Numbered from the stretch's first letter, positions 18,601 to 27,858 are shown. The stretch: DNA of 64,000 nucleotides from Sphingobacteriia bacterium (GCA_011390785.1 JAABRR010000017.1:1-64000); one strand, 5' to 3'. Program-made: numbers and translations. The notes: generated by a model from the letters alone, not told the origin.

Positions 18601-19437
18601 ACCACTGGCATTGGAAGGCAAATGGTTGCGGATATCGGCTTCTATGATCAGGTTGGCATTGGTATAGGAGTCATCCAGATCGGTAACAATGTAATAATCG
18701 CGGATGTGCACTTTGGGCATTGCATACAGGTAGGCATCCCGAAAAATACCCCCTAATCTCCACATGTCCTGATCTTCGAGGTAGGTTCCGTCGCACCACT
18801 GAAAAACCTTTACGGCAACCAGGTTTTCTCCGGTTTGAATAAATGGCGTGATATCGTATTCCGAAGGCTCAAATGCTCCCTGGTTGTAGCCCACTTCCTG
18901 TCCGTTTACCCAAACCATGCTGGCTGAGCGTATCCCTTCAAATCTTAGATATACTTGCTGTCCGTCCCAATCCTGTGGTATTGAGAAGATCTTTCTGTAT
19001 GATCCCACCGGGTTCCATTCTCTGGGGATATTGGGAGGATCAGACCGAAAAGGATGGGCAATGTTTCGGAATTTTGGATGGCCGTATCCCTGCATTTGCC
19101 AGTTGGATGGAACCATTATGTTGTCCCATGAAGTATCATCAAATGTAGTTTGGTGAAAATCCCAGGGCGATTCTTCCGGGGTTTCAGCATAGTAAAATTT
19201 CCATGTTCCGTTTAATGACTGGTATCCTGGTGAGCTTTCCCAGTCATTTTTAAGTGCATCATTACCCGATAAAAACCTAACCATGGGTGTGTGGCCGGGT
19301 ACCTGGTTGATCTCGAAAATCTCTACGTTCTCAATGTAATCGAAAACATTGTTACGGAAATTCTGCTCCTGCGCATTATTAGTTTTGAACGATAAGAAAA
19401 CAATTATTCCTACCAAAAAATAAATAACTCTCTTCAT
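15670..19437 (-). CDS. GH2 family beta-galactosidase-like enzyme with inserted LamG/concanavalin-like domain
   Basis: 1255 aa; MWSAGNESGWGEN acid/base motif, FMDEYLAATGNAVGGLDEYWE nucleophile region, WDF; insertion ENGYVNLTGHDEWVEVYRHPKLDITTDELTLSLRLFPK...NIGRNPEIDGQEHDGYLANAMIDKVRIFDRAL. Confidence 0.9.
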   Translation of the reverse strand: MKRVIYFLVGIIVFLSFKTNNAQEQNFRNNVFDYIENVEIFEINQVPGHTPMVRFLSGNDALKNDWESSPGYQSLNGTWKFYYAETPEESPWDFHQTTFDDTSWDNIMVPSNWQMQGYGHPKFRNIAHPFRSDPPNIPREWNPVGSYRKIFSIPQDWDGQQVYLRFEGIRSASMVWVNGQEVGYNQGAFEPSEYDITPFIQTGENLVAVKVFQWCDGTYLEDQDMWRLGGIFRDAYLYAMPKVHIRDYYIVTDLDDSYTNANLIIEADIRNHLPSNASGYRVRATIYNKDHEQISQFQSRSTRITANGEQKIKFSATINNPEKWSAEKPNLYHITLELLKGSEVTAILSNRVGFRKVEVRNQALLVNGVGVKLNSINSHMQHPDLGNTMNVETIRKDFELMKQFNINSVRTSHYPPNIEYLQLADEYGLYVIDEAGVEAHATEYLSDLPEWKPMYLDRVRKMVLRDRNHPSIIMWSAGNESGWGENLCALIAEGKRLDPSRPAWMYGGNRDENPFNNPMQCEEIVGPRYGTPFEYKTWFAYTPDSIDPRPSFMDEYLAATGNAVGGLDEYWELIYEYPRLTGGAIWDFVSPGIRVPVRLLNDKSPGDINVSIMGRAKVENGYVNLTGHDEWVEVYRHPKLDITTDELTLSLRLFPKKWNGTGTYLTKGGNQFGISQISADELEFYVTTQQRVSLKIKLPANWENNWHQLTGIYNGENLMLYLNDELMGSAACNGNIRNFPFQVNIGRNPEIDGQEHDGYLANAMIDKVRIFDRALKMENVLADDPELLGQSLLWLDFESEIVAGEFFSMGIGGRTYGTIWPDRTIQPEMWQIKRSAQPMKAEWINAEEGTILLTNRFHFTNLNELNANWKLWADGELLQKGSFVANVAAQKTGEITLPFQKPEILPGKEYRVEISFILKENTLWAAKGHEVAWEQLELPWHASSVAAQPSESTTPIVSVQNDDLLVKGNGFEYTFSKEKGSIISMIINGKQYLAEGPKTSVWRASTANELDGWPRWRTGDMHYSEGMGNGVSNTWFSAGLDQLEWKTWKMAHSITEDQRVKIEFEVNAHATHFGAGFENLFVYYVDGWGMIDLEHTLTPWGVMPAWLPKAGIQMVLPQSFENITWYGRGPFENYPDRKTGAKINIYNTTVKEEYVPYLIPQDHGLKTDTRWVKFSDEQGNGLKFSGDNLFNYSAHMFDTNNLTRALYPYQLTPFDGITFNYDYATSGVGCTSFWVYNKYRAKTQVYKAKVRIEPF

Positions 19438-19637
19438 TCGTGTGGATTATTTGGTTTTATAATAATTTCCAGTTTTTCTTCTGTTATATATTCCCTTGAT
19501 TATGAAGCTATTATGGCGGTCATCCTAATGTCAAAATTAATTTATTTTGCAGGAACCTGCATTTGTAAAGCGAAAATGAGTGTTAAAGATACACGAATTT
19601 CTTATTTAACGGATTAAGAATTTAAGGCTTTATTTTA

Positions 19638-19651
19638 TACAATCGATTGTA
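19638..19651. promoter_or_regulatory. LacI-type operator TACAATCGATTGTA (regulator/GH2 intergenic)
   Basis: Perfect copy of the 14-bp palindrome just upstream of a TACCTTTG (19662-19669) Bacteroidota -7-like element. Confidence 0.85.
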
Positions 19652-19717
19652 TAATAATTATTACCTTTGCGAGAGATTAGTGCCCCCAAAAAAGGAAAAA
19701 ACAGCAACAAAAGATTC

Positions 19718-20752
19718 ATGGCCGCCAGGAAAAAATACACGATATCAGATATTGCCCGTGAGTTAAATACCACATCTTCAACTATTTCTCGTGCTTTGCA
19801 GGACAGTCCCCGCATCAGCCTTAAGATGCGCAAAGCTGCGCAAGAGCTGGCCAGGTTGCACAATTATGAACCTGATTTCAGGGCATCAAGCCTTAGAAAG
19901 GGAAACAGCAAGATCATCGGTATTCTTGTACCCAAAATCGACAGGCACTTTTTTGCAACGGTATTAAGTGGAATTGATGAAATTGCTGCCCCGGCAGGAT
20001 ATAGTGTGCTGATTTGCCAGTCGTTCGAGTCATTTGAAAAAGAGAAACAGCTTGTAAAGAATCTTATGCATGGCCGTGTTGACGGAATTATCTCTTCCAT
20101 ATCCATTCAAACTACTGATTATTCACATTTTGAACAGGTTATAGCCAAAGGGTTGCCCCTGGTTTTTTTCGACCGCGTTTGCGAATCGCTAAAAGCCAGT
20201 AAGGTAATGATAGACGATTATCAGGGAGCCTGTATGGCAGTTGAGCATCTCATTGATAACGGATGTCGGAATATTGCCCATTTTTCGGGGCCGCAGCATA
20301 TAAACGTTTATCGCGACAGAACCCGTGGCTACTTCGATACCATGAAAAAGCATGGATTGGAGGTTAATGATCAGCTCATCATTAAGGACGCTATTACCCG
20401 TGATGCAGGTTGTCAGGCCATGAAAAAAATTCTGAAATTGAAGAATTTGCCAGATGCAGTTTTCTCTTCCGGAGATTATTCTGCCCTGGGTGCTATTTTA
20501 TGCGCAAGAGATGCCGGTGTAATCATTCCTGATGAAATGGCCTTTACAGGTTTTGCCAACGAACCCTGGGATTCATTCATCGATCCGCCGCTCACATCTA
20601 TTGATCAACATGCTTTTGAGATTGGGAAACAGGCAGCAACACTATTACTTCAGCAGATTGAAAGCACCGATTCTGTTTTTGTACCACGAACTTTAGTGCT
20701 TTCTCCTGAGCTGGTTATCAGAACATCTTCAGTAAGAAAAGTCCTGACATAA
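19718..20752 (+). CDS. LacI-family transcriptional regulator
   Basis: KKYTISDIARELNTTSSTISRALQDSPRISLKMRKAAQELA HTH; periplasmic-binding-like C-domain; start MAARKKYTIS at 19718. Confidence 0.95.
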   Translation: MAARKKYTISDIARELNTTSSTISRALQDSPRISLKMRKAAQELARLHNYEPDFRASSLRKGNSKIIGILVPKIDRHFFATVLSGIDEIAAPAGYSVLICQSFESFEKEKQLVKNLMHGRVDGIISSISIQTTDYSHFEQVIAKGLPLVFFDRVCESLKASKVMIDDYQGACMAVEHLIDNGCRNIAHFSGPQHINVYRDRTRGYFDTMKKHGLEVNDQLIIKDAITRDAGCQAMKKILKLKNLPDAVFSSGDYSALGAILCARDAGVIIPDEMAFTGFANEPWDSFIDPPLTSIDQHAFEIGKQAATLLLQQIESTDSVFVPRTLVLSPELVIRTSSVRKVLT

Positions 20753-20784
20753 TTTTTTTAAGTATTGAAATAACCTTAATTTCG

Positions 20785-20798
20785 TACAATCGATTGTA
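20785..20798. promoter_or_regulatory. LacI-type operator TACAATCGATTGTA (kduI upstream)
   Basis: Perfect palindrome 30 bp upstream of kduI start. Confidence 0.85.
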
Positions 20799-20827
20799 TA
20801 ATTTTTAATCATAAAACCCTTTCAATT

Positions 20828-21664
20828 ATGAAATATTCTATCAGATTTGCAACCCATCCGCGCGACTTTGTATCTTATGATACTCAAAGAATACGCGATG
20901 AATTTCTTGTAAGCAACATTTTTACCCCCGATGAGATCAACCTGGTTTACTCTATGTATGATCGGTACATTGTTGGGGGCTGTTTACCTGTAAAACAGGT
21001 TGTTAAACTGGAAACCATTGACCCGATAAAAGCTGATTTCTTTTTGCACCGTCGCGAAATGGGCATCATCAATGTAGGTGGAGAAGGAACGGTTACCATA
21101 GATGGCAAGGCCTATGTAATGCAATACAAAGAAGCATTGTATATTGGTATGGGTGATAAAAATGTAACTTTTGCCAGTGCCAACCCCGAAAAACCGGCCC
21201 ATTTTTATATCAACAGTGCTCCGGCTCATCAGGCTTATCCCGACAGGCATGTTACCCTGGCTGATGCTGATGCTGTGGAAATGGGTTCACTGGAAACATC
21301 CAACGCCCGAACAATCAATAAATTGCTCGTTAACCAGGTGCTACCCACCTGTCAGTTGCAAATGGGTATGACCATCCTGAAACCCGGTAGCGTCTGGAAC
21401 ACAATGCCTCCACACGTGCACTCCCGACGCATGGAAGCCTATTTTTATTTTGAAGTTCCTGAAGGACAGGCTGTTTGCCACTTTATGGGCCAGCCACAAG
21501 AAACCCGTCCTATCTGGATGAAAAACCATGAAGCGGTTCTTTCACCATCCTGGTCAATCCACGCAGCTGCCGGAACATCCAACTATATCTTTATTTGGGG
21601 TATGGCCGGCGAAAACCTTGATTATGGCGATATGGATATGGCAAGCATTAATGACATTAGGTAA
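20828..21664 (+). CDS. kduI: 5-dehydro-4-deoxy-D-glucuronate isomerase
   Basis: 278 aa; MPPHVHSRRMEAYFYFEVPEGQAVCHFMGQPQETRPIWMKNHEAVLSPSWSIHAAAGTSNYIFIWGMAGENLDYGDMD. Confidence 0.97.
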   Translation: MKYSIRFATHPRDFVSYDTQRIRDEFLVSNIFTPDEINLVYSMYDRYIVGGCLPVKQVVKLETIDPIKADFFLHRREMGIINVGGEGTVTIDGKAYVMQYKEALYIGMGDKNVTFASANPEKPAHFYINSAPAHQAYPDRHVTLADADAVEMGSLETSNARTINKLLVNQVLPTCQLQMGMTILKPGSVWNTMPPHVHSRRMEAYFYFEVPEGQAVCHFMGQPQETRPIWMKNHEAVLSPSWSIHAAAGTSNYIFIWGMAGENLDYGDMDMASINDIR

Positions 21665-21710
21665 ACTAAAAGTGAAGAACTAAAAGCTAAAAACTAAAAC
21701 AATTTATAAA

Positions 21711-22505
21711 ATGTCAACACAATTATTTGATCTAACAGGAAAAACGGCCTTGCTAACCGGTGCTACCCATGGACTGGGAATGGCAATGGCCAAAGGGCTG
21801 GCATCTGCCGGAGCCAAAATAATCATTAACGACCGCATGCCCGAAAGGGCTGAAGCTGCTCTTGAAGAATACAAAAAGGTAGGTATCGATGCAGCAGGCT
21901 ATGTTTTTGATGTTACTGATGAAGTTGCCGTATCAGAGCAACTAGACCGCATGGAGAAGGAAGTGGGCCCTCTTGATATTCTTGTCAACAATGCAGGGAT
22001 CATAAAAAGGGTACCTATGTTGGAAATGGAAGTGAGCGATTTCCGGCAGGTGATTGATATCGACCTGGTAGGTCCTTTCATCATGGCAAAGAAATTTGCA
22101 TCTTCCGTAGTTAGGCGCAAAGCCACCGGAAAGATCATTAACATTTGCTCCATGATGAGCGAGTTGGGTCGTAATTCTGTTTCAGCTTATGCCGCCGCCA
22201 AAGGGGGGCTGAAAATGCTTACCCGCAGCATGGCTACCGAATGGGCCAAATACAACATCCAAACCAATGGTATAGGGCCAGGTTATTTTGCCACATCGCA
22301 AACAGAGCCTATCAGGGTAGATGGCCATCCCTTCAACGATTTTATTGTCAACCGCACACCACAAGGCCGATGGGGAGAACCTGAAGAATTGCAGGGAGCC
22401 GCTATCTTTCTGGCTGCACCGGCATCCGATTTTGTGAATGGACATGTGCTTTACGTTGATGGTGGAATTTTAGCCACTATTGGTAAGCCTTACGGAGAAG
22501 AATAA
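21711..22505 (+). CDS. kduD: 2-dehydro-3-deoxy-D-gluconate 5-dehydrogenase (SDR)
   Basis: 264 aa SDR; TGATHGLGMAMAKGLASAGAKI, NNAGI, SAYAAAKGGLKMLTRSMATEWAKYNIQTNGIGPGYFAT. Confidence 0.93.
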   Translation: MSTQLFDLTGKTALLTGATHGLGMAMAKGLASAGAKIIINDRMPERAEAALEEYKKVGIDAAGYVFDVTDEVAVSEQLDRMEKEVGPLDILVNNAGIIKRVPMLEMEVSDFRQVIDIDLVGPFIMAKKFASSVVRRKATGKIINICSMMSELGRNSVSAYAAAKGGLKMLTRSMATEWAKYNIQTNGIGPGYFATSQTEPIRVDGHPFNDFIVNRTPQGRWGEPEELQGAAIFLAAPASDFVNGHVLYVDGGILATIGKPYGEE

Positions 22506-22548
22506 TCAGATTCAATTTGTTGAAATATTAATTCAAAAAACTAATACT

Positions 22549-23790
22549 ATGAGAGCACTTAATTCTGGTTTACTGGCAATTTTATTGCTTGTTGCCCTTG
22601 TTGGCTGTGAAAAGAGCGAAAAATTTATAATGCTCGAAAATACCGTGCATCAGATGCGGATTGAAGAAGCTGTTGTAATAGACAGAGATCAGCTAGAGAC
22701 TTATTACGGTGAAATAGCCGAAGGATTATATCCCCTTGTCATTTTCCAATCGGGTGATACCTTGCCTTCGCAGGCCGATGACCTTAATGGTGACGGGCAG
22801 TGGGATGAACTGGTATTTCTTGCTACTTTGCCCCCTCACCGCAAGCATGGTATATTTGTTGAATTTGTGCCCAAAGATCAAATTCCTGCCTATACAAAGC
22901 GTACCAATGTTAGAATGGCACGCATAGACGGAGATAATTATATTGAAGTTGCCGAATTAAAGCGATTAACTGCCGAAGAAGGACTGGCTGGCGGCGTCTT
23001 CCAAATGGAAGGTCCCGGTTGGGAAAATGATAAGGTAGGCTTCCGGAATTATTTTGATATCCGCAATGGTATGGATATTTTCGGAAAAACCACTTCTGAG
23101 ATGGCCATGGAAAGGGTAGGGGTTAACCAGGATTACCACTTTAAACAAGATTGGGGTCAGGATATTCTGCGCGTAGGAGCTTCACTGGGTGCAGGATCAA
23201 TTGCCCTTGAAATTGATGGAGAGTTGTTTCGTGTGGCTCCTGGTGCTGATGCATCCCTGGAAGTTGTAGCCGATGGACCGGTTAGGTCTGTTGTCCGCTT
23301 TTTGTTTGAAAGCTGGACTGTAGGTGGTGAAACACTTGATCTTGTCCATGAAGTGGCCATCTATCCCGGAACCTGGTATTATGAAAGCAAAGTTTACCTG
23401 CCGGGCCATACTGGCGAAACTACCCTTGTTGCCGGAATTACTACCATAGATCTGGGCGAAAAAGATGCAGTAATGAAAGACTTTGAAGGAAAAGTAACCA
23501 CGGTGGCAACACATGGGCCGCAGGCTTACGATTATGAATCATTAGGCATGGCCATACTGGTTCAGAATAACTATTTTTCGGGCATTGGCAGGGTTGGTCC
23601 TGATGCAGAAGATATCAATAATTCGGTATTGGTGAAAATGGCTGTTGAAGATAGCAATCCTGTTAAATTCAGATTTTATGCCTGCTGGGAAATGTCTGAT
23701 GAGCTGTTTTCGGAAGAAATGCAATTTATTGAATTTCTCGACAGGGAAGCATCAAAAATGGCTTCTCCCATCCTTATTACTTTTCAATAA
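22549..23790 (+). CDS. DUF4861-like lipoprotein
   Basis: Lipobox ALVGC; LNGDGQWDELVFLATLPPHRKHGIFVEF; gene context between kduD and GH88; start MRALNSG at 22549. Confidence 0.75.
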   Translation: MRALNSGLLAILLLVALVGCEKSEKFIMLENTVHQMRIEEAVVIDRDQLETYYGEIAEGLYPLVIFQSGDTLPSQADDLNGDGQWDELVFLATLPPHRKHGIFVEFVPKDQIPAYTKRTNVRMARIDGDNYIEVAELKRLTAEEGLAGGVFQMEGPGWENDKVGFRNYFDIRNGMDIFGKTTSEMAMERVGVNQDYHFKQDWGQDILRVGASLGAGSIALEIDGELFRVAPGADASLEVVADGPVRSVVRFLFESWTVGGETLDLVHEVAIYPGTWYYESKVYLPGHTGETTLVAGITTIDLGEKDAVMKDFEGKVTTVATHGPQAYDYESLGMAILVQNNYFSGIGRVGPDAEDINNSVLVKMAVEDSNPVKFRFYACWEMSDELFSEEMQFIEFLDREASKMASPILITFQ

Positions 23791-23807
23791 CATCTAATAA
23801 AACGTGT

Positions 23808-25001
23808 ATGAAAATGAGAATAGTTGCTTTAATATTCTTGGTTGCTTTCCTGGGTTGTAGTTCTCCAAAACAGAAAGAAACTTTTTCTGTTGAGAAGGCC
23901 CGTAACACACTCGACTTTGCCGCCGTTCAATACCGAAATTTTGTGGCTGCTATGCCCGATACGATAGAACCACGAACCTTTCAGGGCGATACCATGGTTT
24001 ATGCAGGTATAAAATGGTGGACCAGCGGATTTTACCCCGGGTCTCTCTGGTATCTTTACGAACATACCGGCGACGATTTCTTTAAAAAAGAAGCCGACAA
24101 ACGTACGCGCCGACTCGAACCTATTCAGTATGTAACCAACGATCACGATGTGGGCTTTATGCTATATTGTAGCTATGGTAACGGTTTGCGACTTACCGGC
24201 AACCAGGAGTATGTTGATGTTATGATCACAGGGGCCCGCTCTTTGGCTACACGCTATAATCCTGTTGTAGGTTCTATCAGGTCATGGGATCACAATAGAG
24301 ATAAATGGGACTTTCCTGTTATTGTTGACAACATGATGAATCTTGAACTGCTGATTTGGGCAGCCGAAAAATCAGGAGATGAATTTCTTCGCGACCTTTC
24401 CATTCAACATGCCTATACCACACTGGAAAATCATTACCGATCTGATTACAGCTCTTACCATGTAGTGGATTACAACCCTGAAACCGGTGAAATAAATCAA
24501 AAGAATACTCACCAGGGGTTTTCTGATGAATCGGCCTGGGCCCGCGGGCAGGCATGGGGATTATACGGATTTGCCATGATGCACAGGGTTACCGGGGAGC
24601 AGGAATTTCTCGATCATGCCATCAAGATAGCCGATTTTTTGCTTGATCATCCTCGTTTGCCGGAAGATAAAATTCCCTACTGGGATTTTGATTCACCTGA
24701 CATTCCCAATACCTACCGTGATGTTTCTGCCGCATCCATTATTTCATCGGCATTACTCGATTTGAGCACTATGGTAGAAGGCAGCCAGTCAGAAAAGTAT
24801 TTCGGAGCCGCAGAAACCATGCTCGCTTCTCTCTCTTCAGAGCCTTACCTTGCCAGTGAAGGAGAAAACGGTAATTTCATACTCAAACACAGCGTCGGAC
24901 ATTTGCCAGGCAACAGCGAAGTGGATGTTCCGCTAACGTATGCTGATTATTATTTCCTGGAAGCATTACATAGATATATTGATCTGAAAGAGAAGATTTA
25001 G
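23808..25001 (+). CDS. GH88-family unsaturated glucuronyl hydrolase-like lipoprotein
   Basis: 397 aa; lipobox AFLGC; WTSGFYPGSLWYLYEHTGD, HDVGFMLYCSYGNGLRLTG, NTHQGFSDESAWARGQAWGLYGFAMMHRVTG, YWDFDSPDIPNTYRDVSAASIISSAL. Confidence 0.93.
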   Translation: MKMRIVALIFLVAFLGCSSPKQKETFSVEKARNTLDFAAVQYRNFVAAMPDTIEPRTFQGDTMVYAGIKWWTSGFYPGSLWYLYEHTGDDFFKKEADKRTRRLEPIQYVTNDHDVGFMLYCSYGNGLRLTGNQEYVDVMITGARSLATRYNPVVGSIRSWDHNRDKWDFPVIVDNMMNLELLIWAAEKSGDEFLRDLSIQHAYTTLENHYRSDYSSYHVVDYNPETGEINQKNTHQGFSDESAWARGQAWGLYGFAMMHRVTGEQEFLDHAIKIADFLLDHPRLPEDKIPYWDFDSPDIPNTYRDVSAASIISSALLDLSTMVEGSQSEKYFGAAETMLASLSSEPYLASEGENGNFILKHSVGHLPGNSEVDVPLTYADYYFLEALHRYIDLKEKI

Positions 25002-25081
25002 CAATTGGAAGAACTCTCTTTTTGAAGAAGTTGCCGCATCTGATTCATACTGCACTGGTTTAATCAGACTTTCCAATAAAG

Positions 25082-25120
25082 AAAACACTCCCTTACCAAC
25101 AAGGAAAAGGGGGTGTTTCT
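25082..25120. terminator. Terminator between convergent GH88 and gnd genes
   Basis: AAAACACTCCCTT ... AAGGGGGTGTTTC inverted repeat in the convergent gap. Confidence 0.6.
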
Positions 25121-25138
25121 ATGAAAACCGGGAACGAT

Positions 25139-26593
25139 TTATACGTTGTAGGTAGAAGAAGCTGTAGTACCGCCTCTGCCGGTCCAGTTGGTGTGGAAGA
25201 ATTCACCGCGTGGCTTGTCAATGCGTTCGTAGGTATGGGCACCGAAATAGTCGCGCTGTGCCTGCAAAAGGTTGGCGGGTAAACGTTCGCAGCGGTATCC
25301 GTCGAAATAGTTGAGAGCTGTGGCAATAGCTGGTACGGGTATGCCATTGGCTACTGCGGTGGCTACCACGCGGCGCCATCCTGCCTGTGTCTCATCCATT
25401 TTGTCTTTAAAATAATTGTCAAGCAACAGGTTGGTTAGCTCCGGATTGTTATCAAAGGCATCCTTTATTTTGTTCAGGAATACGGAACGGATGATACAGC
25501 CACCACGCCACATAAGTGCAATGCCGCCGTAGTTGAGCTTCCAGCCGTATTCTTCGGCAGCTGCCCGCATCAATACATAACCCTGTGCATAGGATACAAT
25601 TTTGGATGCAAGCAATGCTTTGCGAATGTCTTCAATAAAAGCTTTTTTGTCGCCGGTAAAACTGGGAGCAGGTCCGCTGAGAATTTTAGATGCTTCCACG
25701 CGTTCTTCTTTCTGGGCTGAGAGACATCTTGAAAATACCGATTCTCCGATTAATGTTAAAGGAATACCCAAATCCAGAGCGGTAATGCCTGTCCATTTTC
25801 CAGTTCCTTTCTGTCCGGCGGTATCCAGAATTTTTTCTACCATGGGTTCTCCATCTTCATCTTTGAATCCCAAAATATCGCGGGTAATCTCAATAAGGTA
25901 ACTGTCGAGCTCGCCTTCGTTCCAGTTGTGGAAAACATCGTGCATTTCGTCTGCCGACATGCCGAGCAGGTCTTTCATTATCTGGTAAGCTTCGCAAATG
26001 AGCTGCATATCGCCATATTCAATACCGTTGTGCACCATTTTTACAAAGTGTCCGGCACCATTTTCGCCTACCCAATCGCAGCAGGGTGTTCCATCTTCAA
26101 CCTTTGCTGCAATTCCCTGGAAAATGGGTTTTACATGTTTCCATGCTTCATTTGATCCGCCAGGCATAATGGATGGGCCTTTTAAAGCGCCTTCTTCACC
26201 GCCTGACACGCCGGTTCCGATATACAATAAACCTTTGCTTTCCACGTAAGCGGTTCTACGATCGGTATCGGGGAAGTGGGTGTTGCCACCATCAATAATG
26301 ATATCTCCCTTGTCGAGTAATGGGATGAGGGTGTCAATAAAATCATCAACGGGTTTACCTGCTTTAACCATCAGCATTACTTTGCGTGGCGATTTCAAAG
26401 ATGCTACAAGCTCTTTCAGGTCTTTGGCACCAATGATGTTTTTGTCTTTACCGCGACCGGAAACAAAATTTTCAACCTTGTCGTAAGAGCGGTTGTAAAC
26501 GGCTACGGTATAGCCTTTGCTTTCCATGTTTAAAACCAGGTTTTCACCCATTACTGCCAGACCTATCAGGCCAATGTCTGCTTTTTTTTCCAT
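25139..26593 (-). CDS. gnd: 6-phosphogluconate dehydrogenase, decarboxylating
   Basis: 484 aa; IGLIGLAVMGENLVLNMESKG, GVSGGEEGALKGPSIMPGG, VKMVHNGIEYGDMQLICEAY. Confidence 0.97.
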   Translation of the reverse strand: MEKKADIGLIGLAVMGENLVLNMESKGYTVAVYNRSYDKVENFVSGRGKDKNIIGAKDLKELVASLKSPRKVMLMVKAGKPVDDFIDTLIPLLDKGDIIIDGGNTHFPDTDRRTAYVESKGLLYIGTGVSGGEEGALKGPSIMPGGSNEAWKHVKPIFQGIAAKVEDGTPCCDWVGENGAGHFVKMVHNGIEYGDMQLICEAYQIMKDLLGMSADEMHDVFHNWNEGELDSYLIEITRDILGFKDEDGEPMVEKILDTAGQKGTGKWTGITALDLGIPLTLIGESVFSRCLSAQKEERVEASKILSGPAPSFTGDKKAFIEDIRKALLASKIVSYAQGYVLMRAAAEEYGWKLNYGGIALMWRGGCIIRSVFLNKIKDAFDNNPELTNLLLDNYFKDKMDETQAGWRRVVATAVANGIPVPAIATALNYFDGYRCERLPANLLQAQRDYFGAHTYERIDKPRGEFFHTNWTGRGGTTASSTYNV

Positions 26594-26730
26594 AATGTGC
26601 TAATTTTAATTTTAAGGGTTTTTTATTTATTGTTATTATTATTTTGTATAATATAATTATCGGTTATGAGAAACCTTATTTTTTATTTCCAACCTTAGCC
26701 CATTTTAATACACGTAAAACCGGAACCTTA

Positions 26731-27858
26731 TTATATAACACCATAACCTAAATTCATCAATAATTTTTTGCAATTTTCATTTTCATCCAACAATTTAACT
26801 TTTAATGCTTCTGGTTCGCGGCGGATGGGGTAGGAGCCACGCTGTTCTTCAAAGGTAGCCAAAGAAGATTTAAGCAATCTTGAATCGGCTGCTATATTGT
26901 AGGCGAACATGCTTAGTTCATTGAAAATGTCTTCTGTGTTTTTTCCTTTACACGATAATTCCAGTCTGCTATTGGGAGCATCAGGAATATTATCCGGATA
27001 CCAGTTATCCATATAAAGACCGAAAAACCTGCTGATTGCCTGCACACTCATAGCGGTACCATTGGCCTTGCCATCGGCGGAATAACCTGCTATATGCGGA
27101 GTGGCAATGTCTGTCAGAGCCAGAAGTTCTGCATCGATATGGGGCTCATTCTCCCAAACATCCAGTATGGCTCCGGCAAGATGGCCCGATTTCAATGCCA
27201 CTTTTAGCGCTTTTGTTTGTGCCACTTCTCCACGTGATGAATTGATAAACCAGGCGCCTTTTTTCATGCGATTAAAAAATGACTCATCTGCCATATGAAA
27301 AGTCTTGTCAATCCCATCTCTGTTCAGGGGCACATGCATGGTGATGATGTCAGATTCTTCCACCAATTTTTCGAGTGTCACGAAATCTTCTCTTCCTTCT
27401 GTTCTGTATCGGGGTGGATCGTTCAACAAAACCCGAATTCCAAGTGTGCGGGCCATAATTTCTACTTTTGACCCTACATTCCCAACGCCCACAATACCAA
27501 GGGTTATATCAACAAATTTCTTCTTTTCTTTGGATAGGATGTATGATAGGGCAGATGCCACATATTGCCTTACCGATCCTGAATTACATCCCGGAGCATT
27601 GGTCCACACAATGCCATTGGCTTCGCACCATGGGGTGTCAATATGATCGAACCCAATGGTTGCTGATGTAATGAGTTCAACAGATGTGTCTTTCAAAAGC
27701 TTCTCATTGCATTTTGTTCGTGTGCGGGTAATCAGAACATCGGCATCCTGAAGATGCTCTCGTGTAATCTTGCCGCCAGGATAATACTCTACACGGGCCA
27801 CTTTTTCCAAAGCGCCCTGAAGGAAAGGGATTTTATTGTCGGCAATTATTTTTATCAT
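26731..27858 (-). CDS. pdxB: Erythronate-4-phosphate dehydrogenase (PdxB-like)
   Basis: 375 aa; IIADNKIPFLQGALE, DVLITRTRTKCNEKLL, GIVGVGNVGSKV, HIAGYSADGKANGT. Confidence 0.88.
   Translation of the reverse strand: MIKIIADNKIPFLQGALEKVARVEYYPGGKITREHLQDADVLITRTRTKCNEKLLKDTSVELITSATIGFDHIDTPWCEANGIVWTNAPGCNSGSVRQYVASALSYILSKEKKKFVDITLGIVGVGNVGSKVEIMARTLGIRVLLNDPPRYRTEGREDFVTLEKLVEESDIITMHVPLNRDGIDKTFHMADESFFNRMKKGAWFINSSRGEVAQTKALKVALKSGHLAGAILDVWENEPHIDAELLALTDIATPHIAGYSADGKANGTAMSVQAISRFFGLYMDNWYPDNIPDAPNSRLELSCKGKNTEDIFNELSMFAYNIAADSRLLKSSLATFEEQRGSYPIRREPEALKVKLLDENENCKKLLMNLGYGVI

Noticed and set aside
22480-22548. N-terminal extension of the DUF4861 ORF overlapping kduD
   Set aside because: The internal ATG at 22549 begins a normal lipoprotein signal peptide; the overlap is an artefact of longest-ORF calling.
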